Positions 47,201 to 58,000 of a stretch of 64,000 nt of DNA are shown in pieces. The first letter of the stretch is position 1. Each line of letters begins with the position of its first letter. The translations under genes and the position numbers were made by a program. This stretch comes from M3007 sp031373665 (GTDB lineage: Bacteria; Bacteroidota; Bacteroidia; Chitinophagales; Saprospiraceae), in NCBI GenBank assembly GCA_031373665.1, contig JANMMZ010000107.1, forward strand, positions 31,707 to 95,706, in the 5' to 3' direction. The notes beneath the pieces were generated by a model that was not told the DNA's origin, did not search any database, and saw nothing but the letters and a program-made list of their open reading frames with translations.

Positions 47201-48388
47201 TGGCTCTACTTTGTTTGTATATTGGTTGAGTACTTCAAATGGAAAATTTCGACCTGGCCAAACCCGCCCATCTGGCAGAATATTAAAATTAAACGTGCTC
47301 GGGGGTAGTAAAAATTGTTTAAAACTCAACTTTTTTTGTCTCATTTTTCGTACCCCAAAACCATTAGTACCCAGCCATAAATTGTTATTTCGGTCAACCA
47401 TACCACAGAAGGATGATGGCTGGTCTAATGTGAAAAAGGGTTTGAATTGTTGCTGAAAGATATTGCTATTGGATGAAATACTTTTTTCCCCTGCTAATAT
47501 TGTATCAAGTTGGGAGATTACCGTATCACCAATTCGATAAAAGAGCGGTGTTTGACCGTATGGTTGTATAAATTCTGCCAAACTATTTATCGTATGCTTA
47601 TTGGCTGTGTTTTCAAGTATGCAGAAAACACGACCGGCCTTTCCGACAGGAAAATGTAAAAGCCCAAAGGGACCCATGCGCGGATAATCAATCAAACGCG
47701 GATCTGCGCTTGCTGCTTTCAAGGTGTTCACATTGATTGTGCCCAGCTGATCCAATTGATCTATAAAAAGAATATCCGTGGATTTGCTATTGGGGATATG
47801 TACCCATAAGGCCGGCCCTTTGTAACCAGACGGGAAGTCAATGAATTGAAGGTTAAAGGCACTGGGAGATAATTTGTTTTCCCGAATCAAACGGGCTAAA
47901 TCAGACGCGGGTGTGACAGTATATATTAGGCTATTTACAACGCTTGCTGCTGCCTTCACCCGACCAGAAACCCAAATCCGACCTGCTCTTATATCCACCC
48001 CAACCACATCTGTTAGCGGGAATTTGGGATCTACATCAGTCATATGAACAAACTGCTCTGAATATGGATCCATAATGACCAATCCTTTATCCGTACCTAA
48101 CCAGAGTAGGCCATGCTCATCTTCTATAATACAATAAATATGATTGGCTTTGAGAGACCTCGGAGTTGAATTGTCCGGGATGAAACGTTTGACCTGATAG
48201 CCGTCGTAGCGATTGAGTCCATTGAAAGTACCAAACCATTTATATCCCCGGCTATCTTCAAATATACTGTAGATAAATCCTTGTGAGAGCCCGTCTGCAA
48301 CGGTCAAAGACTCAATTTTGTATTCTTTCTGAGCGTAATTTATTGTAATGGAGACAATAAATAAAAACCCAATTAAGATTCTTTTCAT
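44246..48388 (-). CDS. Hybrid two-component system regulator (HTCC)
   Basis: 1380 residues, the full HTCC layout in one chain. Signal/anchor about 1-19. Two seven-bladed propellers of reg_prop repeats (about 25-735, e.g. DSRGYKWFGTFNGLNRYDG) and a Y_Y_Y domain (about 737-790) in the periplasm, then one membrane helix (about 800-822). HisKA with SHEFKTPLAIILGH (His about 856), HATPase with NNLLSNAVRHT, DTGEGIPP and GIGLSF, and a receiver (about 1103-1220, phosphoacceptor Asp in LTDVMMPG, Lys in GKPF), then a C-terminal AraC helix-turn-helix (about 1277-1365). The receiver acidic pair is E-N (IVENN) instead of E-D. HTCCs usually sense glycan fragments and activate nearby genes; here the neighbours are giant adhesins, divergent on the giant 2 side. 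Confidence 0.95.
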   Translation of the reverse strand: MKRILIGFLFIVSITINYAQKEYKIESLTVADGLSQGFIYSIFEDSRGYKWFGTFNGLNRYDGYQVKRFIPDNSTPRSLKANHIYCIIEDEHGLLWLGTDKGLVIMDPYSEQFVHMTDVDPKFPLTDVVGVDIRAGRIWVSGRVKAAASVVNSLIYTVTPASDLARLIRENKLSPSAFNLQFIDFPSGYKGPALWVHIPNSKSTDILFIDQLDQLGTINVNTLKAASADPRLIDYPRMGPFGLLHFPVGKAGRVFCILENTANKHTINSLAEFIQPYGQTPLFYRIGDTVISQLDTILAGEKSISSNSNIFQQQFKPFFTLDQPSSFCGMVDRNNNLWLGTNGFGVRKMRQKKLSFKQFLLPPSTFNFNILPDGRVWPGRNFPFEVLNQYTNKVEPAPWSHLYSKGMRVFNLLMTRSGDWWLPTSKNNHLFIQKKERHTGLWKEIPIELPYLDSGTIPIFEDRNANIWISAINGKIARIRPDDNQIDYWSFDTGFQKQQQGITLQSTCIVEDTQGTLWLGSNQGLVRIEHPEGAPVFKIWHNYGPKGVLFKNDQISSIYPDPNQPHLIWIGTFGGGLHCFDSQKETATIYGEKDGLADNVVYGVLPDAFGYLWLSTNRGLSRFNRQNKIFYNLSSDDQKLSTEFNTDAFRLLPSGELAFGGLDGLFLVRPLPENQNKQANIVAITEVKINGILINPAIEAPFIRFTDQNEVSLRLPFDKNSITVEFAALQTSNPLSANFRYRLLGFDDQWINAGAQRTANFTLIPPGKYTLEVQSVNSKENWENAPITRLIVTITPPWYRSWYAWVLYAGIFAGLIYTYLRYERRYIILKYKESIHQKEVDRLKSLDEYKNRFFGSISHEFKTPLAIILGHAKRLRSNNDQQNLTQSTEAIIQQGESMLDMVTQIIDVTRLEHNEIELNWRNGLISAYINYLVESLRPLTDFKNIQLIFETTEPDLQIDFDPTRLKYIVNNLLSNAVRHTPQDGQISISVHAHEQDHILLEIQDTGEGIPPENLPYIFDRYFQGFDSSNPQGELHFGIGLSFVKDLVSLFGGTISVNSQLGLGTRFSILLPIKNVATPFDASSLAPIHTHTSFTPVLSNSQLPLLLIVENNPFINAFLQSTLLPHFTLDFASDGLLGYDKAIETIPDLILTDVMMPGIDGYEMTSRLKKNELTSHIPIVILSARSELSDRLTGQQFGANAYIGKPFDEQELVLTLQGLYNLRLKWHERYADLMTKEGLTSLAQTPFDQISSITSQTGDLHTDAFMWKIYDIFELNYADEDYDLFRLCSDLNMSKSQVQRKLTALSDQSAMQLLRQFRLQKAYEILSKDGSKNVKEVCFMVGFKDPAHFSRLFSQTFNIAPSNVKQGLASSPKEVAPFPKD

Positions 48389-48424
48389 TTAATTATGTTG
48401 AATATTTAGTGTTTGTAGTACAAT

Positions 48425-48434
48425 AGTACGTACT
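48425..48434. promoter_or_regulatory. Palindrome AGTACGTACT at the HTCC promoter
   Basis: Perfect 10-bp palindrome about 40 nt before the HTCC start codon, overlapping a -7-like box on the minus strand. It could be an autoregulatory site. Confidence 0.3.
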
Positions 48435-48794
48435 TTTTAGAAATTCGAGATTTTTTTAATTACAACAGTTACTACTTTTCGATTTTGAACACTTCTTTAA
48501 TATTTTAAAATCCTGACACTTTATATGGCAATAAACTAGGCAGTATATAACATTCTGCAACAAAGTTATTGACCAAATACTGATAGTAAAGTAAAGAATT
48601 TTTTTGATACTAGTGGGCATTATATACATGTTTGGGTAAAATAATCATAGATTAGGGTAGAATCGTCATTCATCTGGGCATAATACCCATGACTACAATT
48701 AGTGATATTACTACCTTTGCGCTATTAAATTTTGCCACTCAGGTATTGATGAATAACCATAAAAGTTGCGCAAATAACAAACACACGTAGGTTT

Positions 48795-48834
48795 TTCTGA
48801 TGCAGATTTAAATGTATTTTCATCTGCATTAGAA
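48795..48834. promoter_or_regulatory. 13-bp hairpin upstream of giant adhesin 2
   Basis: Stem 48795-48807 with 48822-48834, one G-U pair, 14-nt loop; about 260 nt before the giant 2 start. No U tract follows, so an operator or structured leader RNA is more likely than a terminator. Confidence 0.45.
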
Positions 48835-49093
48835 TGCTTATTATTACTAGCAGTTTATTTCTTGATCGTATGAATACACCTAAACAAACATTCTCGTAGT
48901 AGTTTTCCTTCTTTCCTTTTTTGTCGTGTCATAACAAGTTGCTTTTAAATGCTTTTGCATTTGAATCGCTCTTCTCGTGATTGTACTCTTCTATGGTATA
49001 TTAGTAAAGAGTAGTTGTATCTAAAAAACACAAAACATATTTTTAGGTAAGAGTTTTTATTTTTTATTTAATCCAAGTTAACAAATATTCTCT

Positions 49094-52000
49094 ATGAAAA
49101 GTTATTCTATCTTCGGAAGAATAAGTATAGTCTTATTCTTTTTATTTGGCATTTCGCCACTGCTTGCCCAAGTCAATATTATTGACCCAAATGCAGCAAA
49201 CTCTCCTGATATCAACAAGTGTTCAGGATCTGCGGCTTTAGAAGTCGTGGTTCAATTTGGTGCCGATGGTACCAATGCAACTGTCTCATTACCGATTGCA
49301 ACGGGTTTTCAGTATGTTGTCGGAAGTGTCGCACTCGTGTCGCAAACAGGTGGGCTAACGATCACTCAGACATCCAGTGCACCAAACAACCCAGTTTTTA
49401 CCATTGCTGCAACAGACGGTGTTATCAACTACGCCAATGAAATTCGCTTTCGATATCGAGTCCGGGCGAATTGTTCGGTTGCCTTGGGTACCGTTGTTTT
49501 TCCCGTCAATGTCACGTTTAATTCAGTTCTGACTTCTAATGAAGTTGTCGCCGATGTGTTGGAGGCCGATTTGAATTTGACCACACATCCACAAACGAGC
49601 GCGACGATTGGCGTTCCTGTTACGGTACCTATCCTGATCCAAAATGGTGGGTTAGGCGAAATAGACAGCCTTGATTTTTTTATAACAGAAAGCGGGATGA
49701 CGACGACAAATGTTGTCGTGAACGCTATTCCCTCTACCCTCATTAGCAACGTAGCCGGTGTGAGGCAATACCGGATCTATAGCAACGCATTGCCAGGTGG
49801 CAAACTGAATAATCCGGAGACAATCACAGTATTGCGTACGGTCGTTGTACAATCCTGCACATTCACTTCAAATTACGCAGCCAACTGGGGCTGTAATGGC
49901 TCTCTATGCCAGACTCCACAGCCTTTTGGCCCTGGAGAGTTTATATTGACAAGCGGAAGTCCAAACGTCGCGATCAGTACCAATGTGGTGCAATCAACAA
50001 ATCTGTGTACAAATGCGATCGTCGAACTCACGTTTCTAAACAACGGTACAGGGCCAGCCAATGCCGCAGCGGCATTCAATATGGTCTTCAAGGCAGGAAT
50101 GAATAGTACAACTGGTTGGTCAGCAGCCAATTGGTCAGCAGTTTCAGTAACGATGGTCGGCAACCCCAATCCGGTTTCTTTTACAGGCGGCAATAGCGGT
50201 ACTTCTATTACCCTCAATGCAAATCAGTTCACAAGCGATCCCGACGGAGCAAATGGTTTGGCAGATGTAGACCTCGATGGCCGATTTGACGACCTGCCCC
50301 AAGGCAAGTCTGTCACTTTGCGGATTACGCTCCAATATACCTGCCCCCTTGCCTGCCCTGCCCTCAATGAAACCGCCAGTTTATTGCCCAGTGCGATGTA
50401 CTCCGATCAATGCGGCGCGATGCTGAATGCAACTGGCCCTGCTGGCTTTGCATTTGCCAATAGGGCTATTGGAACCCCTGCATTGTATGTGCCTAAAACA
50501 GTTACTGATGGCCAAGTATTCAATGCCGAAATATGCTTGGCTCGTACCATCGGAGGACCAGGGAGCAATTGCCCAACCAACAAAATCAGATACCAACTCA
50601 CCCTACCTGCGGGGGTGACCGCTACAGGTGTTGCTACCATTAATGGTGTTCCTGCAACCGTCAGCACAACAGGCAGTACGGTGATGATAGAAGGGCCTTT
50701 CGTAAATGGAGAAGGGATGTGTTTATCTATCCAAATGTCCTATGCATGTAATACGACGCCGCTCAATTTTTCTTATGAAGTATCCTATCAATGTGATGTT
50801 GCCTGTGCCTGTATCCAGAAATGGGCCTGCGGCACTTTTAACATTGAACCCACGGGTTGTATAGGTGCATCCGCATGTGTTGGATGTCCGGAGTGCCCCG
50901 ATGGAGGGATCACAATCGGTGCGCTTCAAGTACAGCGGACTACTTTGGGTTACACAGATCATACAGGTACAACACGCGTAACAAATCCAAGTACCTTGCC
51001 TGCGTTGAGTTTGTTAAAAGCCATGCCTTGTGACACCGTGCGATTCACCATGTCGAGTATTATGAAGGGGGGCGATCTGGGAACGGCTACATTTGACAAT
51101 GCTTATATGGAAGTCTCTTATGCGCAGTTGGGTGGTAGTAACTTGCTCGGCTATGGGAGCGGATCCTATCGGTATTTTGATGCCAGCACCGGTACGACTA
51201 CTACAGGCGCTTTACCTGCTCCTTCTAATAGTGTAAGTTCGGGCAGGCACATCATGATGTGGAATTTCAACGCAATCCTTCCAAGTGGTATGATGCAACC
51301 CGGTGATAGTATCATTGCTACTCCGCGTTTTGTTGTCTTGAACAATGCAGCCTTGACGGTTACACCCACTTCACCCGGTGGTGCCTTTGCTGCATTTTTT
51401 AACTTAGCCAGTTCTGCCGGCAACCCGTTGCCGGGTGGCTCTCCTCGATTTACCTGCGGCAGTTTTGTGCCGCAATTATATCTACATGCCATAAAGCCTC
51501 AGCCGCTGCCGGTTACAGGAGCGCGCATGGGTTGCGGTACTTACCCCGTTTCAGGTGCACTCAACAATGAAGTAACGCTGCTTGTTGACGAATACCCGAA
51601 TGAAATCAGGCCCGTAGAAATACTGAAATCTGTCAGTGTACAGATTCAGAATGGGGACACCTATGACCCGTCAGTACAGCCGGTATTGACTATATTTGGA
51701 AATCCAACCGACGACCCTTGGTACACCGGAACGTTTAATCTGCCTGCACCGAGTATTTCGGGCACAACGCTCACGTGGACGAATCCGGGTAACTGGCCCG
51801 TAAGTGATATGGCAGGTACAGATCCTGCACAGACAGGTTATAGCCTGCGATTTAACCTGAAAAACAGTGGGTGTGCTAATGCAAACGACGGTACACTTCG
51901 CACTACCTGGAACTATGATCGCTTTGGATATGCGGTGCCTGCGTGTCGGCTAAACGTCATCACCAGCCCACTAACCGGTACTGTTGAAGGCGGTGCGCCA

Positions 52001-55000
52001 CAACATACGCTTTCCAACCTTACTGGTTTCGTGTATGGGGCAAAAGCGATCGAGTGCTTTCAGGTCGAAATCAAAAATACCACATTGACACGTGAAAGTG
52101 GTTATATTTGGTTAGCTCTCGAAGACAACCTAAGCTCGATGGATGTTGTATCCGTTCGGAATGTCGCGACCAACACTGTACTTCCGCTGCTTTCTTATTC
52201 CAATGGTAAATGGATCAAATTGGCCACCAATTTTCCTGGAGGCTCCAGTCTATTGTTGGAGGTGTGTGTCCGATACAATGATTGTACAGACAACCTGATG
52301 ACCCTCAAGCAAGGTTGGGATTGTAATGCATATCCGACCAATCCTACCACATATGCCTGCCCTGTCACACAAACGACTTTGCGTATATTGCCTTTCATGG
52401 CGCGCGTACAAGGTGATTTTTTGGCAGCATCACTTCCTGCGATGATGTGTGAAGATTTTATTTTCAATTTTAGGATCAATTCTTCTCAAAAAGCAGATCT
52501 GTTTGATCCGGCAGTAAATGTGGTATTGCCACCCAATATGCAGCTCCAAGGCAATACAGTAGAGATTGAATACCCGCTTAATTCTGGCATTTGGCAAACG
52601 GTCACACCTGTTATTGCGGGGCAGATGATCTCCGTTGATTTTACAGCTCATACAGGTATCAATGATACATTGCCCGGTACAATTCATGCCAATGTCATCG
52701 CTTTCCCGGGTGGAGAAGATCGCCAGGCTCAGGTTCGGTTTAGGGTGCGTACCAATTGTGACTACTTGTCTGGTGATCGCATTTCATTCCAACCCATGGG
52801 CAATGCCGCTTGTGGCGGAACAGCCGATGGAAGTGGCGTAACCTTCTTGTCACCGCGAGTCAGGATATTCGGCGCAGAGCCAACCTATGAAGGGACATTT
52901 GCGATCAATTTGGGCTCGCCGGATAACTTATTTGGATGTTATGCCCAAAAACTAAGTGTTACACTACAACTCGCAGACGTAAATGTAGTAGATAACCTCA
53001 ATGCATTTACAGGAACAGCCGATACAGTCTTTTTGACAATACCGTCTATTTTGGATGTAGTACCGGGTAGTTTCACTTGTACAACCCTTCCTGCGGGTAA
53101 TTGCCCCACTTTCATAGATCAAACTATTGGTGCAGGCGGTCGTAGAATCATTCGACTCAAGTTGCCAGCCAATATGACCATACCCAATGCAAGTGTCGTA
53201 CCACTGGTATTTAATATGTTGGTACAACCGCAACAAGAAGTAGCGTGTACGGTCAATGATAACATCACAGGACGAATCATCGCTGTATATGATAATATTG
53301 CTTGTCCCAATCCTCCCGGCGGTGGTGCGCCGACTGTTTGCCCAAAAGTACGCGCATTGGCAGGGGAAGGCCAGACGTCTGTTGTGATTAAGAAGATGGA
53401 GTTGGCCGTTGAAAATTTCTCGATTGCTTGTAGCCTTGACGGACAGATTCAATACACGGCAAAAGTTAGAATCTTGAACCTGCCATTGGCTGCGGATTCT
53501 TCGATCGTTGTCGAAATATATTGCCTCGATGCATTGGGAATGCCGCTTTTTTTGGTAGAAACCAAAACCATTACAGGATTTAGAGCGGCTGGCTCGCTGA
53601 TTACCCTGACTGGCACTTTTGCGGGTTGCGACCCACAAAGTGGTGTTTTATTGAAAATACCACTCGTTACTGCGACTGGAGCGTTCCAGTGTCATTGCGC
53701 TCCGATTTCAATGGTTTCTAATAATTTGCCCAAATGCCCCAGTGTAGTAGTAACAACGACCGACAATGAAATTTGTCCGTATGAAAATGCCAATGTGACA
53801 GCGACTTTATCAGGTGCTACCTCCGGTGGTACTTGGACGAGCTCGGGGACAGGTACTTTTTCACCGAATAATACGGCATTGAATGCCATGTATATACCCA
53901 GTACTGCGGATAAGGCTGCTGGTGTAGTGACCCTTACATTTACGACCAACGATCTGACAGGGACTTGCGCACCAGGTGTTTCATCTGTGCTCATTACCAT
54001 TCGGCCCCTTCCGGTAGTTGCGCCCGCTACTTTGTTTGTTTGTGCGACTGTCTCTGGCGGCAACGCTGGAAGTTTCAACCTCACATTGGCAGATAACCTC
54101 GTGGATCCACAAGATGTCAATGTAGTGACTTACCATACTTCACAAGCCAATGCAAATACGGGCGCTTCGCCTTTGTCCAGTCCTTATACAGCCAACAATA
54201 ACACGACCCTGTATGCTCGAGTTAAGGATGCAACAACGGGCTGTTTTAACACAACAACACTCTTACTGAAGGTCAATCCTTGGCCTACTGCCAACCCGGC
54301 AAGCTTGAGTGTTTGTGAGGAAGTACCAGTTGGAAGTGGTTTTGGTCTGTTCAATTTAGCATTGGCCAATTCGCAGGTCAATAGCGGTAGCGGAATCGCT
54401 ATTACCTACCACGCCACCTTGGCAGATGCACAAAACGATATCAATGCGCTCAATAGCCCCCACACGGCTTACAACGGAAACGTTGTATTTGCTCGGGTAG
54501 AAATTATCGCTACCGGTTGTTACGCAACATCGCAGGTGACGCTGAATGTATTGCCAAGCCCGATCACTTATACCCATACGCTCAAAGTCTGCGCAATGGG
54601 TGCGGGTATGATTATGTCAGAATTTACCCTTACACAGGCAAATAATTGGGTCACGACCAATACCGCTGTTGGCCCTGTTCCCCCTAATTTAGTGGTTACA
54701 TACCACAATTCATACAGTGATGCTGCCAATGACTTGAACCCTTTGGCCAGCCCTTACACCTCGGTGACGGCCAATGTTTGGGTGCGGGTAGAAAACTCGG
54801 TAACAGGTTGTTATGCAATTGATATTGTCCAATTGGTCGTATTGCCACTTCCGATTGTATTGGTGAATAAAACCGACGAAAGTTGTGTCGCAGGACAAGG
54901 CAACACCAACAATGGCAGCGCGGTAGCGGTTGTTACGAGTGGACAGATTAACTTCACTTATGATTGGAGCAACAATGGTCCTCAAACGCCCGACACCGAT

Positions 55001-58000
55001 TTGGCAACGATAAGTGGATTAGGATCAGGCACTTATACGGTTACTGTTACAGATGGCAATGGATGTACAACCACTGGTACAGCAGTGATCAACGAGGCCG
55101 CCGCTGTCGCAGCAGCAGCTTCGGTTGTTTCAAATGTGTTGTGTCGTGGAGAAAGTAATGGAGTTGCGACCGTCGTACCTTCTGGTGGCATTGCACCTTA
55201 TACGTATGACTGGAGCAATAATGGTGCTCAAACAATCGATACGGATCCGGCCACTATGAGTGGTTTGGCCGCAGGGACATACACTGTTACCGTAACGGAT
55301 GCCAATGGCTGTACTACGACTTCACAGGCTACCATTGCACAACCTGCGCTTGTATTGACTGCGACAATGGCATCTGTTAACCCAACTTGTACAAGTGGAA
55401 TAGCAGGGGCTGCAACTGTAACCGTTACAGGCGGTACACCTGCTTATACTTATAATTGGAATGGAACCAGCACCCCCACAGGCGACGGTACCAATGCGAT
55501 TACGGGCCTCTCTGCGGGTTCATACCTCGTAGTGGTAACGGATGCCAATGGATGTACAGCGATTGCGGTGGCTGATTTGGATGACCCAACAGGCATTGAT
55601 GCCTCTATTAATAATAAAACAGACGTCACATGCAATGGCCAAAACAATGGTACAGCCAGTGTAACTGTGATTGGTGCAGGTCCTGTCACGTACGATTGGA
55701 CAGGCACACCTTCTGGAGACGGCACATCCACTGTGACAGGTCTTGCTCCGGGCAATTATATGGTTACTGTTACGCAAACGGCAACAGGCTGCACAGCGGT
55801 CGCATTTGTGATGATTATGCAGCCGCAGCCATTGACTGCTGTAGGATCAGGTATAAATCCGTTGTGCAATGGTGCTTCAACGGGTTCAGCAAGTGTTCAA
55901 GGGGTGGGTGGCGTCTTGCCCTATACCTATAATTGGAATGGCACGCCGACCGGTGACGGCACTTCGATGATTACGGGTCTGAGCGCAGGTACTTATACCG
56001 TCACCATTACGGATGCAAACCTATGTCAGACCGTCACTACGATCGTATTAACGAATCCGGCGACCCTGACGTCCTCGGTAACTAACATTGTAAATGTTGC
56101 CTGTTTTGGAGGTACAACAGGTAGTGCCACAGCGGTTCCTGCTGGTGGTACGGCACCTTATACCTATGACTGGAGCAACGACGGACCTGAAATGATAGAC
56201 AACGATGCTGCCACTGTGACCGGCCTTGTTGCAGGTACCTACACGGTGACTATTACCGATGCAAATGGTTGTGTGACAAGTACTTCTGTCATGATTTCAC
56301 AGGCTGCCTCAGCTGTTACAGCCACCATTACGGGGACAACCAACGCGACTTGTTCTGTTTCAAGTGGCAGCGCGACTGTTGTCGCTGCCGGTGGTACATC
56401 GTCTTATACGTATGATTGGAGCAACGATGGTTTTGAAAATCCTGACAACGACCTCGCTGCGATCAGCGGTCTTGCACCAGGAGCATATATCGTCATTGTA
56501 ACAGATAATGTTGGCTGTACGGCATTAGCTGTCGCCAATGTGGCCAACCCTGCCGGACTTTCAGCCTCTATTACAGCCAAAACAGACCCTGTTTGCATAC
56601 CGGGAACCAACGGTTCTGCCACTGTAACAGCGGTAGGTGGTACAGGTCCATTCGATTTCGATTGGAGCCATACGCCTGCCAGTCCAGATGTAACCAATCA
56701 GGTAGCAACGACTCACACGCTTAGTAATTTGGCGGCGGGTAATTACACCATCACCATTACGGATGCAAACAACTGTACTGCGATCGCATTTGTTATGTTG
56801 ATGGCAACAGACAATGTTGCCCCGGTAATCGTATCCTGCCCGATAAATATTGTAAACTTGACCTGTGGTCAGGCAGTTCCCGCGCCCTTTACTACAACGG
56901 CTGCTTTTGAAAGTGCAGGTGGCGCAGTGAGCGACAACTGTACTTTGGATGCGAATTTGATGATAAGTGCATCTGATTATGACAATAATTTGGGACTTTG
57001 CAATACAGACGGTGTACACAGTATTACACGTACTTATACTTTCCTCGATCAGTTCAACAATAAAGCGACCTGTACTCAGACGCTGAGTTACATAGACGAC
57101 ATTACGCCGCCAGTCATTGGTACTCCGGCGGTGAATTTGGCCTGCATCAATGGTTGTATCAATGGTGCGATCCCGCCACAAGTACAAAATTGGCTTGCAA
57201 TTCACGGAGGTGCAACTGCAACGGATGCTTGTAGCAGTGTAACTTGGACGAATAACTACAATGCAGTTGCAGCACAAGCCTTGTGCAACGACGGTGCTAC
57301 ACTTTCTGTCGTTTTCACAGCGACAGACGCTTGTGGCAATTCTGTTCAAACGACGGCAACTATTTGTATCAATACGAGTGCTGTCATTGGTGTGGCCAAA
57401 CGCATGGTCCAAACGGTCTTGAACGCGGACGGCAGTGCAAACGTGACCTTCGAGTTTAATTTGGAGAACTTCGGCAACGTAAATCTGAACGCTTTGACCC
57501 TGACGGATAACTTGGCAGTGACCTTCCCTGCCAATTGCGCGGTGACGGTAATGAACCTGACATCGGACGATTTTATCATCAATCCTGGGTTTACAGGCAC
57601 AGGTAACAACAATATGCTAGCCGCAGGCAATGACCTCCCGGTCGGCGACAAAGGCGCGGTGTTGTTGACGGTCAATGTGGCTAATTGCGGATCAAGTCAG
57701 ACATCGTTCTCGAATACGGCGACTGCAACGGGCACATCACCTGGCGGTACAACGGTGACGGACGTATCAGTCAATGGTTCTGATCCAGACGGCACGGACA
57801 ACGATAATAACCCCGATGAGAGCAGCACGACCCCTGTCTCTTTCACTCAAAATCCTGTTTTGGGTATCGCCAAACGCATGGTCCAAACGGTCTTAAACGC
57901 CGACGGCTCAGCGAACGTCACATTCGAGTTCAACTTAGAGAACTTCGGCAATGTAAATCTGAATGCATTGACCCTGACGGATGATTTGGCAGCAACCTTC

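Larger units (their letters stand above)
48389..49093. other. Divergent HTCC/giant 2 control region (705 bp), no gene
   Basis: AT-rich with no credible coding frame. Structures seen: near-consensus minus-strand -7 box TACTATTG (48421-48428) overlapping the palindrome AGTACGTACT (48425-48434); half site ACACGTA (48783-48789); a long hairpin at 48795-48834; and a segment near 48989-49090 resembling the promoter region of giant 1. No exact TAnnTTTG was found for giant 2. Both genes are probably controlled from here. Confidence 0.6.

Noticed and set aside
48541..48720. Short GGGTA/TGGGCA motifs and a TGGG...CCCA mini-dyad upstream of giant 2
   Set aside because: Too short and irregular to separate from chance in AT-rich DNA.
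56561..57412. Minus-strand open frame of 283 codons, rich in Cys, Arg and His
   Set aside because: Antisense of SprB/HYR-coding DNA; composition is not protein-like and no start context is seen.
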